DNA of 64,000 nucleotides from the NCBI RefSeq assembly GCF_020171625.1, contig NZ_JAIUZY010000013.1, positions 1 to 64,000 of the forward strand, in the 5' to 3' direction. Source of the DNA: Salipiger bermudensis (GTDB lineage Bacteria > Pseudomonadota > Alphaproteobacteria > Rhodobacterales > Rhodobacteraceae). The notes beneath the pieces were generated by a model. That model ran no database searches. It was not told the DNA's origin and was given only the letters and a program-made list of their open reading frames with translations. The position numbers and the translations under genes are program-made. Below, one piece after another: positions 44,457-53,122 of the stretch (its first letter is position 1; every line of letters begins with the position of its first letter).

Positions 44457-45433
44457 GCCGGGAGCGCCTGCTGAACGGCGCGCTGCTGCTGGCGCTGATC
44501 CTGATCCCGGCCTGGGCGCTCTACGCCGATGAGCCGTTCACCATCACGCTCGCCACCCGCGCGGTGATCTTCGCGCTGGCCGCTGTGGGGCTCAATATCG
44601 CGCTTGGGCTGGGGGGGCTGGTGAGCCTTGGCCACGCGGTGTTCTTCGGCATCGGGGGCTATGCCATGGGCATCCTCGCCAGCCACGCGCAGAGCTACAC
44701 GCCGCTGATCGAGTGGCCCTTCGTGATCGAAGGCACCAAGTCGATGCCGGTGATCTGGCTGGTGGCCATCGTGGCCTCGTCAGGCGCGGCGCTGCTCATC
44801 GGCCTTCTGAGCCTGCGCACCTCGGGCGTTTACTTCATCATGATCACGCTGGCCTTCGGTCAGATGATGTACTTCTTCGCCATCTCCTGGCCGGCCTATG
44901 GCGGCGAGGACGGCCTGTCGATCTATGTTCGCAACGGCTTTCCCGGCCTCAACACGCTCGACCCGATTCAGTTCTACGGCCTGTGTCTCGCGCTGCTCTG
45001 CCTCGTTCTGGCCGTCAACGCGCGGCTGATGCGCTCGCCCTTCGGGCTGGCGCTCGATGCCGCGCGGCAGGTGCCCGAGCGGGTGCGTGCCGTGGGGCTC
45101 GATCCGCGGCGGCTGCAACTGGTGGCGCTGGTGATCTCGGGCGCCATCACCGGGCTGGCCGGCGCGCTTTTTGCCGATCTCAACCGCTTTGTCTCGCCCA
45201 CCATGCTCAGCTGGCAGATGTCGGGCGAGATCATGGTCTTCGTCATCATCGGCGGCGTGGCGCGGCTGTTCGGACCGGTGGCGGGGGCGGGGATCTACGT
45301 GCTGCTCGAGCATCTGCTGGGCGGGGTCAGCGAGTACTGGCAGATCTTCCTCGGGCTGGTGCTGCTGATCGTGGTGCTGTTCGGCAAGGGCGGCGTGGTC
45401 GGCATGATCGGGGGGAGGCGGCGCGATGGCTGA
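44453..45433 (+). CDS. ABC transporter permease, LivM type
   Basis: Second permease, 326 aa. LALAAVGLNIALGLGGLVSL, GHAVFFGIGGYAMGILASHA and IGLLSLRTSGVYFIMITLAF are LivM hallmarks. The C-terminus has a EAA-like SGEIMVFVIIGGVARLFGPV. It overlaps the upstream permease and the following ATPase by a few bases, so all are coupled. Confidence 0.93.
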   Translation: MSRERLLNGALLLALILIPAWALYADEPFTITLATRAVIFALAAVGLNIALGLGGLVSLGHAVFFGIGGYAMGILASHAQSYTPLIEWPFVIEGTKSMPVIWLVAIVASSGAALLIGLLSLRTSGVYFIMITLAFGQMMYFFAISWPAYGGEDGLSIYVRNGFPGLNTLDPIQFYGLCLALLCLVLAVNARLMRSPFGLALDAARQVPERVRAVGLDPRRLQLVALVISGAITGLAGALFADLNRFVSPTMLSWQMSGEIMVFVIIGGVARLFGPVAGAGIYVLLEHLLGGVSEYWQIFLGLVLLIVVLFGKGGVVGMIGGRRRDG

Positions 45434-46175
45434 TCCGATCCTCGCGACCCACGGCCTCAGCAAGGCCTTCGGCGCGCTGCAGGCCAGCGACGCCATCTCC
45501 CTCGACCTGCGCGCCGGAGAGATCCACGCGGTGATCGGCCCCAACGGCGCTGGCAAGTCGACCCTGATCGCGCAGATCTGCGGCGCGCTGGCGCCGGATG
45601 CGGGGCTGGTCGAGTTTCTCGGCCGCGATGTGACCCGAGAGAGCACGCAGGCACGGGCGGCGCGGGGGCTGGCGCGCACCTTCCAGACCTCGGCGCTGGC
45701 GATGGAGGACACGGTGCTGCAGAACGCCCTGCTGGGGGCGCTCGGCGCGTCGGGGCGGCCATGGCGGTTCTTCTCGCGCGCCACGCAAGACGCGGCGCTG
45801 CGCGACCGGGCCGAGGCGGCGCTCGAGGCGGTGGGCCTCGCCGATCTGTCCGAGCTGCGCACCGCTGAGCTGAGCCACGGACAACGCCGGCAGCTCGAGG
45901 TCGCCGTTGCGCTGACGCTGGAGCCGAAGGCCTTCGTCATGGACGAGCCGATGGCCGGGCTGGGGCAGGAGGGGTCGAAGCGGCTGACGGGCTTTCTTGA
46001 CGGGCTGCGGGTGCAGGCGCCGATCCTGCTGGTCGAGCATGACATGGACGCGGTGTTCGCGCTGGCCGACCGGATCAGCGTGCTGGTCTATGGCAAGGTC
46101 ATCGCCACCGGCAGCGTCGCGGAGATCCGCCGCGACCCGTTGGTGCGCGACGCCTATCTGGGAGACGACGCATGA
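45426..46175 (+). CDS. ABC transporter ATP-binding protein, LivG type
   Basis: ATPase of 249 aa with Walker A GPNGAGKSTLIAQI, the LivG-type GLARTFQTSALAMEDTVLQN, the signature LSHGQRRQLEVAVALTLEPK, Walker B AFVMDEPMAGLG and the H-loop LLVEHDMDAVFALADRI. It overlaps LivM upstream by 8 bp and the LivF-type gene downstream by 4 bp. Confidence 0.93.
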   Translation: MADPILATHGLSKAFGALQASDAISLDLRAGEIHAVIGPNGAGKSTLIAQICGALAPDAGLVEFLGRDVTRESTQARAARGLARTFQTSALAMEDTVLQNALLGALGASGRPWRFFSRATQDAALRDRAEAALEAVGLADLSELRTAELSHGQRRQLEVAVALTLEPKAFVMDEPMAGLGQEGSKRLTGFLDGLRVQAPILLVEHDMDAVFALADRISVLVYGKVIATGSVAEIRRDPLVRDAYLGDDA

Positions 46176-46858
46176 GCCTGCTGTCGCTGCATCGCCTCAC
46201 CGCCTCCTACGGCGCCAGCCAGGCGCTGTTCGGCGTCGACCTCGAGATTGCCGAGGGCGAGGCGGTGGCGATGATGGGGCGCAACGGCATGGGCAAGACC
46301 ACCACGGTGCATTGCATCTGCCGGATGCTGCCGGCCCGTGGCACGCTGGTGTTCGACGGCCATGACCTGTCGCGCCTGCCGAGCCACCGCGCCGCGCGGC
46401 TGGGCCTCGGGCTGGTGCCAGAGGGGCGGCGCTGCTTCCGCGATCTGAGCGTTTCCGAGAACCTGATCGCCGCGGCCCGGCCCGGCCACTGGGATGCGGC
46501 CCGGGTCGAGGCGCTGTTCCCGCGGCTGGCGGAGCGCCGGGGCCAGCGCGCCGCCTCGCTCTCGGGCGGCGAGCAGCAGATGCTCGCCATCGGCCGGGCG
46601 CTGATGACCAATCCGCGCCTGCTGATCCTCGATGAGGCCACCGAAGGCCTGGCGCCCACCGTACGGCAGGAGATCTGGCAGGCGGTGGCGGCGCTCAAGG
46701 CCGAGACCGGCATGGCGCTTCTGGTGATCGACAAGTCGCTGAAGGAGCTGCGCTGGGCCTGCGACCGCGCGGTGATCCTCGAGCGTGGGCGCAGCGTCTG
46801 GTCGGGCGCCATGGCCGAGCTCTCGCCCGAGATCGGCGAGCGCCATCTCGGGCTCTGA
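46172..46858 (+). CDS. ABC transporter ATP-binding protein, LivF type
   Basis: Second ATPase, 228 aa. Walker A is GRNGMGKTTTVHCI, the signature LSGGEQQMLAIGRALMTNPR and Walker B RLLILDEATEGLAPTV are clear. RLGLGLVPEGRRCFRDLSV is LivF-typical. It completes the ABC set and lies 69 bp before the DUF1989 gene. Confidence 0.93.
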   Translation: MSLLSLHRLTASYGASQALFGVDLEIAEGEAVAMMGRNGMGKTTTVHCICRMLPARGTLVFDGHDLSRLPSHRAARLGLGLVPEGRRCFRDLSVSENLIAAARPGHWDAARVEALFPRLAERRGQRAASLSGGEQQMLAIGRALMTNPRLLILDEATEGLAPTVRQEIWQAVAALKAETGMALLVIDKSLKELRWACDRAVILERGRSVWSGAMAELSPEIGERHLGL

Positions 46859-46927
46859 GGCCGCCATTGAATTCGACCGCCTCTCTCACTAGCCACGTCG
46901 TGCAAGACTGACCAAGGAGCGCCCGTC

Positions 46928-47773
46928 ATGACCCAAGCCCCCGCCGATGCCGAGGCCCGCCGCGCCGTTGCGCCGGTGATCTGCTATCCGAACGAAACGC
47001 TGCCGATGCCGGACATGGCGCTCTATGGGCAGGCGCTCGAGGGCGCCGAGGTGATCGAGACGGTCCTTGCCGCGCCGCGCGAGGCCTGCAGCTTTCGCGT
47101 GCGCGCCGGGCAGTTCTTCCGCATCACCAGCGTCGAGGGGCCGCAGGTCGGAGACCTGAACCTCTGGAATGCCGAGGACCTCTCCGAGCGTTTCTACTCG
47201 GGCAAGACGCGGGCGCTGCACGGCACCCACCTGACCACGGGCGAGCGCATGTGGTCGGCCTTTCCGCATCTGCGCCCGATGGCAACCATCGTCGAGGATA
47301 CGCTCGGCTGGTACGGGATCGACGCCTATGGCGGGTCGGTGCATGACGTGATCGGCACGCGCTGCGATCCCTATACCGGGAACCTGCTGTCGGGGTCGCA
47401 CTACCATCACTGCTGCCATTCGAACCTGACCCGTGCGCTGGCCGACGCCACCGGGATGAGCCTGCAGGAGGCCGAGCCGCACGTGCATGACGTGCTGAAC
47501 GTGTTCATGTGCACCGGGTTCACCCGCGACACCGGGCAGTATTTCATGAAGGCGAGCCCCGTGCGCCCCGGCGATCACCTGACGTTCTTTGCCGAGATCA
47601 ATCTGCTAGGCGCGCTCAGCGCCTGTCCCGGCGGCGATTGCTCGTCCGAGCACAGCTCGGACAGTGCCGCGTGCCACCCGCTGCAGGTCGAGATCCTCGC
47701 GCCGCGAGCCGGGGCCTTGGAGGGGTGGTACGCGCCCGCGCGCAACGGGTATGACCGCAGCCACGGGCGCTGA
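46928..47773 (+). CDS. DUF1989 (urea carboxylase-associated) family protein
   Basis: The 281-aa protein of the DUF1989 family, whose studied members form carboxyguanidine deiminase (CgdAB). Conserved features are CSFRVRAGQFFRITSVEGPQ, DLNLWNAED, MWSAFPHLRPMATIVED and CDPYTGNLLSGSHYHHCCHS with a His-Cys-rich metal-site look, then SSEHSSDSAACHPLQVEI. A single copy is present instead of the usual pair, and there is no urea carboxylase nearby. AAGGAGC precedes the ATG. It likely acts on the nitrogen compound imported by the preceding ABC system. Confidence 0.83.
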   Translation: MTQAPADAEARRAVAPVICYPNETLPMPDMALYGQALEGAEVIETVLAAPREACSFRVRAGQFFRITSVEGPQVGDLNLWNAEDLSERFYSGKTRALHGTHLTTGERMWSAFPHLRPMATIVEDTLGWYGIDAYGGSVHDVIGTRCDPYTGNLLSGSHYHHCCHSNLTRALADATGMSLQEAEPHVHDVLNVFMCTGFTRDTGQYFMKASPVRPGDHLTFFAEINLLGALSACPGGDCSSEHSSDSAACHPLQVEILAPRAGALEGWYAPARNGYDRSHGR

Positions 47774-47784
47774 ACCGAAGAGCG

Positions 47785-47810
47785 GAGGCGGCCTAGCTGA
47801 AGGCCGCCTC
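47785..47810. terminator. Hairpin at the convergent DUF1989/deoD junction
   Basis: GAGGCGGCCT at 47785-47794 pairs with AGGCCGCCTC at 47801-47810. The hairpin covers the deoD stop codon at 47793-47795 and has no T run. It could weaken read-through in both directions. Confidence 0.5.
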
Positions 47811-48497
47811 GAGCGCGATCTGCACCATGTCGCCAAACGAGCTCTGCCGGTCTTCGGAGGGCAGGGCCTCGCCGGTGAGGAGGTGATCGGAGACGGTGAG
47901 CACCGCCAGCGCGCGCACGCCGTGACGGGCGGCGAGGTTGTAAAGCTCGGCCGCTTCCATTTCGACCCCGAGAATACCATGACGGGTCATGATCTCGTTC
48001 AGGTCGGGGCGTTCGTCATAGAACACGTCGGCGGAATAGATGCCGCCCACATGGCAATTCGCGCCGGTGCCTTTCGCCGCCTCGACCGCTGCATTGAGCA
48101 GGCCGTAATCGGCGCAGGGCGCGAAGTTCAATTCCCGGAAAATGCCGCGCGACGGGGTGGACAGTGACGAGGCGGTCATCGCGACGATCACGTCGCGGAT
48201 CGCGACCTTTTCCTGCATCGCCCCACAGGAGCCGATGCGGATCAGCGTCTTTGCGCCATATTCGCGGATCAGTTCGTTGGCATAGATCGAAAGGCTTGGC
48301 ATCCCCATGCCCGAGCCGTGAATGGTCACGCGGTTGCCTTTCCAGGTGCCGGTGAATGCCAGCATTCCACGAACGCGGTTCACGCAAACCGGGTCGTCGA
48401 GAAAGGTGTTCGCCGCCCATTCCGCCCGCAGGGGATCTCCGGGCATCAGCACCGTTTCGGCGATCTGCCCGGCGTCTGCACCGATATGAACCGTCAT
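47793..48497 (-). CDS. deoD: Purine-nucleoside phosphorylase, DeoD type
   Basis: Phosphorolyses purine (deoxy)nucleosides in salvage. The 234-aa hexameric-type enzyme begins [20 protein letters not shown] and has the phosphate loop [28 protein letters not shown] and the base-binding Met-Glu in [19 protein letters not shown], with the catalytic Asp in [11 protein letters not shown]. Its ATG overlaps the stop of the H-NS-like gene (TGATG). The neighbouring ABC system is not a nucleoside importer by sequence. Confidence 0.95.
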   Translation of the reverse strand: MTVHIGADAGQIAETVLMPGDPLRAEWAANTFLDDPVCVNRVRGMLAFTGTWKGNRVTIHGSGMGMPSLSIYANELIREYGAKTLIRIGSCGAMQEKVAIRDVIVAMTASSLSTPSRGIFRELNFAPCADYGLLNAAVEAAKGTGANCHVGGIYSADVFYDERPDLNEIMTRHGILGVEMEAAELYNLAARHGVRALAVLTVSDHLLTGEALPSEDRQSSFGDMVQIALEAAFS

Positions 48498-48808
48498 CAG
48501 AGCGCCAGGTCGTCCATCGACTTGCCGTCTTCAAGCGCGGCGACGACCCAGTTGGGCTTGCGGCCACGACCGGTCCAGGTCTGTTCCGGATCGTTCGGGT
48601 TGGCGTATTTCGGCGCGCCTTTCGAGCCTTTCTTTTCGGTCGAGGCGACGATCTCTTCGAGCGAGAAGCCGAATTCCTTCGCGGCCTGTTCGGCGGCGCG
48701 CTTGGCTTCCGCGCGACGGCGCGTGTCAATCGTCTTGAGTGCCTTTTCGACGTCGCCTTTGAGCTCGATGAGCTCTTCTTTCGAAAGGGACTCCAGTTCG
48801 AAGTTCAT
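48497..48808 (-). CDS. H-NS family nucleoid protein (HvrA/Spb-like)
   Basis: The 103-aa protein has an N-terminal coiled-coil oligomerisation region ([39 protein letters not shown]) and a C-terminal DNA-binding domain [20 protein letters not shown], whose TWTGRGR-type core is the H-NS signature. In Rhodobacter, such proteins (HvrA, Spb) adjust photosynthesis genes. AAGGAGAATAAG precedes the ATG. Its stop overlaps the start of deoD. Confidence 0.93.
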   Translation of the reverse strand: MNFELESLSKEELIELKGDVEKALKTIDTRRRAEAKRAAEQAAKEFGFSLEEIVASTEKKGSKGAPKYANPNDPEQTWTGRGRKPNWVVAALEDGKSMDDLAL

Positions 48809-48921
48809 TCTTATTCTCCTTGATATTCCAAAGGGGATCTCCTCTTTCGGTATTTTTACTTTTAAGAGGTAAACTCAAGGTACATTATGTGTCAGACGCA
48901 CCAAATTCTGCGCAAAGGCAT

Positions 48922-48952
48922 AAAGCCGCTCACCCTTTCCGGGAGCGGCTTT
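48922..48952. terminator. Terminator between ecm and the H-NS-like gene
   Basis: AAAGCCGCTC at 48922-48931 pairs with GAGCGGCTTT at 48943-48952. Read leftward, as for ecm, the stem is followed by only a short T stretch. It lies about 45 bp beyond the ecm stop and could act in either direction. Confidence 0.6.
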
Positions 48953-48996
48953 GCAATTTCTCGGTTATTGCGGTCGCGTATTGCCGTTTTGGCGCC

Positions 48997-50994
48997 TTAT
49001 TGGGCGGCGACGGCCTGAGGATCGACCAGTGTGACAATATCCATCATGATCGTGTTCAGATTGAAGTCTTTCGGGGTATAGACCTTCGCCACGCCCATCG
49101 CCTTGAGGCGTTTTGCATCCTCTTCGGGAATAATCCCGCCAACGATCACCGGCACATCCGAAAGCCCCTCTGCCTGCATCCGCTCCATCAGGTCCTCGAC
49201 CAGTGGAATGTGGCTGCCGGACAGGATCGAGAGGCCCACCACGTGGGCGCCGTTTCTCGCCGCCTCGACGATCTGCTCGGGGGTGAGGCGGATGCCTTCG
49301 TAATCGATCTCCATGCCGCAATCGCGGGCGCGGAAGGCGATCTGCTCGGCCCCGTTCGAGTGCCCGTCGAGTCCCGGTTTGCCGACCAGGAAGCGCAGCC
49401 GCCGGCCAAGCCGGTCGCTGACCGCGTCGACCGCTTCGCGGATGTCATCGAGGCCTTCGGTCTTGTTGCTGACCGCGCGCGACACCCCGGTCGGGCCGCG
49501 ATACTCGCCGTGCACGCTGCGCATCTGCTGCGCCCACTCGCCGGTGGTGACACCGGCGCGGGCGGCCTTGATCGAGGCCGGCATCACGTTGCGCCCCTCG
49601 GCGGCGGCCTCCCGCAGTTCGGCCAGAGCGGCGTTGACCGCGGCGTCGTCGCGCTCGGCGCGCCATTCGTTCAGGCGGTCGATCTGTTCCTGCTCCACCG
49701 CCGGATCGACCACCATGATGCCGCCATCCTCACCGACCAGCGGCGAGCGCTCGCCCTCGGTCCACTTGTTGACCCCGACGACGACAGTCTCGTTGCGCTC
49801 GATCCGGTTCAGGCGCTCGGCATTGGAGTCGACCAGCCGCGATTTCATGTAGTCGATCGCGCCGATCGCCCCGCCCATGCTGTCGATATTGCCAAGCTCG
49901 GCACGGGCGCCGTCCTTCAGCGCCTCGACCTTGGCATCGACCGCCGGATTGCCGTCGAAGAGATCCTCGAACTCGAGCAGGTCGGTTTCGTAGGCGAGGA
50001 TCTGCTGCATCCGCATCGACCATTGCTGGTCCCACGGGCGGGGCAGGCCGAGCGCCTCGTTCCACGCCGGAAGCTGCACCGCGCGGGCGCGGGCCTTCTT
50101 GGAGAGCGTCACCGCCAGCATCTCGATCAGGATGCGGTAGACGTTGTTTTCGGGCTGCTGCTCGGTCAGCCCGAGCGAGTTGACCTGCACGCCGTAGCGG
50201 AAGCGGCGGAACTTGGGGTCCTCGACGCCGTAGCGGGTTTCGAGGATCTCGTCCCAGAGATCGACGAAGGCGCGCATCTTGCACATCTCGGTGACGAAGC
50301 GGATGCCGGCATTCACGAAGAACGAGATCCGCCCGCAAAGCGCCGGGAAATCCTCCGCCGCGACACGGGGGCGCAGTTCGTCGAGCACCGCGATGGCGGT
50401 GGCCAGCGCGAAGGCCAGCTCCTGCTCGGGCGTCGCCCCGGCCTCCTGCAGGTGGTAGGAACACACGTTCATCGGGTTCCATTTCGGCACGTTCGTGTAG
50501 CAGTACTCTGCCACGTCCCCGATCATCTTCAGCGAGGGCTTCGGCGGGCAGATATAGGTGCCGCGGCTGAGATACTCCTTGATCAGGTCGTTCTGCACCG
50601 TGCCCTGCAGCTTCGAGACATCGGCGCCCTGTTCCTCGGCCACCGCGATATAAAGCGAGAGCAGCCACGGTGCGGTGGCATTGATCGTCATCGAGGTGTT
50701 CATCTGCTCGAGCGGGATCTCGTCGAACAGGGTGCGCATGTCGCCCAGGTGGCAGACCGGCACGCCGACCTTGCCGACCTCGCCGCGCGACAGGATGTGG
50801 TCGCTGTCATAGCCGGTCTGGGTCGGCAGATCGAACGCCACCGAGAGCCCGGTCTGCCCGCGTGCGAGGTTGCTGCGGTAGAGCGCGTTGGAGGCTTTCG
50901 CGGTGGAATGGCCGGCATAGGTGCGGATCAGCCAGGGGCGGTCGGCCTTGGCGGCGAGTGCGCTCCGGGGGCTGTCTTTCTGAACGTCCGTCAT
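48997..50994 (-). CDS. ecm: Ethylmalonyl-CoA mutase
   Basis: B12-dependent mutase of 665 aa converting (2R)-ethylmalonyl-CoA to methylsuccinyl-CoA in the EMC pathway. The N-terminal catalytic part has the CoA segment RTYAGHSTAKASNALYRSNL and FDLPTQTGYDSDHILSRGEV; the C-terminal B12 part has GKPGLDGHSNGAEQIAF, the DxHxxG site for the cobalamin lower-ligand histidine, and GLSILSGSHIPLVEDLMERM. Length below 700 aa, in one chain, and the partnership with divergent ccr support Ecm (MeaA) over methylmalonyl-CoA mutase. The two share a 429-bp intergenic control region. Confidence 0.9.
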   Translation of the reverse strand: MTDVQKDSPRSALAAKADRPWLIRTYAGHSTAKASNALYRSNLARGQTGLSVAFDLPTQTGYDSDHILSRGEVGKVGVPVCHLGDMRTLFDEIPLEQMNTSMTINATAPWLLSLYIAVAEEQGADVSKLQGTVQNDLIKEYLSRGTYICPPKPSLKMIGDVAEYCYTNVPKWNPMNVCSYHLQEAGATPEQELAFALATAIAVLDELRPRVAAEDFPALCGRISFFVNAGIRFVTEMCKMRAFVDLWDEILETRYGVEDPKFRRFRYGVQVNSLGLTEQQPENNVYRILIEMLAVTLSKKARARAVQLPAWNEALGLPRPWDQQWSMRMQQILAYETDLLEFEDLFDGNPAVDAKVEALKDGARAELGNIDSMGGAIGAIDYMKSRLVDSNAERLNRIERNETVVVGVNKWTEGERSPLVGEDGGIMVVDPAVEQEQIDRLNEWRAERDDAAVNAALAELREAAAEGRNVMPASIKAARAGVTTGEWAQQMRSVHGEYRGPTGVSRAVSNKTEGLDDIREAVDAVSDRLGRRLRFLVGKPGLDGHSNGAEQIAFRARDCGMEIDYEGIRLTPEQIVEAARNGAHVVGLSILSGSHIPLVEDLMERMQAEGLSDVPVIVGGIIPEEDAKRLKAMGVAKVYTPKDFNLNTIMMDIVTLVDPQAVAAQ

Positions 50995-51423
50995 GTCGGT
51001 CTCCCTGGGCAGAACAGATTCGGCGTGGCAAGCATGTTGCGTTTATGACTTGTTATGCGAAACAAAATGTCTCGTCAATTCGCTGCGCTGCGGCGTTGCC
51101 GAGCAATCACGCGCCGCTACCGGGTCGCGGCGCGCTGAAGCTCCGAAATCCTGCACGGATTCGCAGGAATATGGGCCAAACTGCCTGCATAATACGGCCC
51201 GTCCGCGAAACAGGAGCGTTCGTTCGCGGGCGGCCAGCGCGGACAACTCGCAAAGGTTGAGTTATAAAATTTCAAAATGCTGCGCTGCAATTGTTGCAAT
51301 GTTTCGCAGCCAATTGTATCTCAGTGACAGAAGCCTTGCGATTCTGCGCTGCGGCGCGGTCGGCGAGATAGGACCAGACACACGGACAGGATCCGAACGG
51401 ATCCCTTGAGGAAGGAGGCCCCG
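50995..51423. promoter_or_regulatory. Divergent ecm/ccr control region
   Basis: 429 bp without a gene. It contains CTGCGCTGC at 51083-51091, 51280-51288 and 51344-51352. The middle one is followed by the inverted repeat TGCAA-TTG-TTGCA at 51286-51298. These resemble the TGC/GCA motifs bound by PhaR-type regulators in Paracoccus. Exact promoter boxes are not evident. Both mutase and reductase genes must start from this region. Confidence 0.55.
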
Positions 51424-52710
51424 ATGGCTCTGGATACGCAAACCGGGATCGCGCCCTACGATGCGCCGGAAAAAGACCTCTACGAGATCGGCGAGATGCC
51501 GCCCCTCGGCTACGTGCCGAAGAAGATGTATGCCTGGGCGATCCGGCGCGAGCGTCACGGCGAGCCGGACAAGTCCTTCCAGAAGGAAGTGGTCGACACC
51601 TGGCAGGTCGACAGCCACGAGGTGCTGGTCCTCGTGATGGCGGCAGGGGTCAACTACAATGGCGTCTGGGCCGGGCTCGGTGTGCCGATCTCCCCCTTCG
51701 ACGTGCACAAGCAGGACTACCACATCGCAGGCTCCGACGCCTCTGGCATCGTCTGGGCGGTGGGCGACAAGGTCAAGCAGTGGAAGGTCGGCGACGAGGT
51801 CGTGATCCATTGCAACCAGGACGACGGCGACGACGAGGAATGCAACGGCGGCGACCCGATGTTCTCGCCCACCCAGCGGATCTGGGGCTACGAGACCGGC
51901 GACGGCTCCTTCGCCCAGTTCGCCCGCGTGCAGGCACAGCAGCTCATGCCGCGCCCCAGGCACCTGACCTGGGAGGAAAGCGCCTGCTACACGCTGACGC
52001 TGGCCACCGCCTACCGGATGCTCTTCGGGCACCACCCGCACGAACTCAAGCCTGGCCAGAACGTGCTGGTCTGGGGGGCTTCGGGCGGACTTGGCTCCTA
52101 TGCGATCCAGCTGATCAACACCGCCGGCGCCAATGCCATCGCGGTGATCTCGGAAGAGGACAAGCGCGACTTCGTGCTCGGCCTCGGCGCCAAGGGCGTG
52201 ATCAACCGCAAGGAATTCAACTGCTGGGGCCAGCTGCCCACGGTCAACACGCCGGAATATAATGACTGGATGAAGGAGGCCCGCAAATTCGGCAAGGCGA
52301 TCTGGGACATCACCGGCAAGGGCGTGAATGTGGACATGGTCTTCGAGCACCCGGGCGAGGCGACCTTCCCGGTCTCTACGCTGGTCTGCAAGAAGGGCGG
52401 CATGGTCGTGATCTGCGCCGGCACCACCGGCTTCAACTGCACCTTCGACGTGCGCTACATGTGGATGCACCAGAAGCGCCTGCAGGGCTCGCACTTCGCC
52501 CATCTCAAGCAGGCCGCCTCGGCCAACCGCCTGATGGTCGAGCGACGCCTCGATCCCTGCATGTCCGAGGTGTTCGGCTGGAACGAGATCCCCGACGCGC
52601 ACATAAAGATGCTGCGCAACCAGCACAAGCCCGGCAACATGTCGGTGTTGGTGCAGGCGCCGAAGACCGGTCTGCGCACCTTCGAAGAGGCGCTGGAGGC
52701 CCGCGGTTAA
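51424..52710 (+). CDS. ccr: Crotonyl-CoA carboxylase/reductase
   Basis: Key enzyme of the EMC pathway, reductively carboxylating crotonyl-CoA with CO2 and NADPH to ethylmalonyl-CoA. The 428-aa MDR protein has GVNYNGVWAGLGVPISPFD (Asn of the CO2 pocket), HIAGSDASGIVWAVGD, IWGYETGDGSFAQFARVQAQ, the Rossmann segment VLVWGASGGLGSYAIQLINT and GSHFAHLKQAASANRLM with the second CO2-pocket His. AGGAAGGAGG precedes the ATG at 51424. It is divergent from ecm and ends near a stem-loop. Confidence 0.95.
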   Translation: MALDTQTGIAPYDAPEKDLYEIGEMPPLGYVPKKMYAWAIRRERHGEPDKSFQKEVVDTWQVDSHEVLVLVMAAGVNYNGVWAGLGVPISPFDVHKQDYHIAGSDASGIVWAVGDKVKQWKVGDEVVIHCNQDDGDDEECNGGDPMFSPTQRIWGYETGDGSFAQFARVQAQQLMPRPRHLTWEESACYTLTLATAYRMLFGHHPHELKPGQNVLVWGASGGLGSYAIQLINTAGANAIAVISEEDKRDFVLGLGAKGVINRKEFNCWGQLPTVNTPEYNDWMKEARKFGKAIWDITGKGVNVDMVFEHPGEATFPVSTLVCKKGGMVVICAGTTGFNCTFDVRYMWMHQKRLQGSHFAHLKQAASANRLMVERRLDPCMSEVFGWNEIPDAHIKMLRNQHKPGNMSVLVQAPKTGLRTFEEALEARG

Positions 52711-52739
52711 CCGCGCCTTCAGACTGCCCCTGCTAGAAA

Positions 52740-52770
52740 CGCCCGTGAATCGTGCTCCGGTTCGCGGGCG
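52740..52770. terminator. Stem-loop after ccr
   Basis: CGCCCGTGAA at 52740-52749 pairs with TTCGCGGGCG at 52761-52770 (one G-T pair). No T run follows. It lies 30 bp after the ccr stop and could stabilise or end the message. Confidence 0.5.
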
Positions 52771-52924
52771 TCGCCGTGTCAGGGGGAGGGTCGTGTCGGA
52801 TCGGGGGCTTACGACGCGCGCCCTCGCCATTTCGGGGGAGGGGATTTGCGTGAATTTATAAGAAATCGTGCGGCTGCTAGGCTCGCATTTACATTTTGTT
52901 AACTTGGTGAAGGACACGCTCTCC

Positions 52925-53122
52925 ATGCGACACGAATGGATCATCGATGTGCTGACCGATCTCGGGGGATATGCACGCGCCAACGCGCTCGAAGCTCTGG
53001 CAGAGCAACTCGAAGGCGCGCGGGCCGTGGCAGAGGTCGAGCTGGCACCGTCTGCGGGAGAGCGTGGTTTTGGGACGAGTGGACAGGGTACCGGCAGCGG
53101 GAGGGTTTATCGCTCCGCTTGA
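52925..53122 (+). CDS. Small protein overlapping a LuxR-type regulator
   Basis: The 65-aa protein reads MRHEWIIDVLTDLGGYARAN and ALAEQLEGARAVAEVELAP, and is predicted helical. Similar short genes stand just before LuxR regulators in Roseobacters, from memory, but no function is known to me. The ATG at 52925 has no strong ribosome site. Its 3' end overlaps the N-terminal coding region of the next gene in another frame by about 60 bp. Confidence 0.6.
   Translation: MRHEWIIDVLTDLGGYARANALEALAEQLEGARAVAEVELAPSAGERGFGTSGQGTGSGRVYRSA

Noticed and set aside
48997-50994. Methylmalonyl-CoA mutase for the gene at 48997
   Set aside because: A single 665-aa chain divergent from ccr fits Ecm. Methylmalonyl-CoA mutase usually exceeds 700 aa or has two subunits. 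Sequence reading alone cannot fully exclude it.
48820-51048. A long plus-strand frame opposite ecm
   Set aside because: It gives no family features, and the mutase on the other strand accounts for the coding signal.
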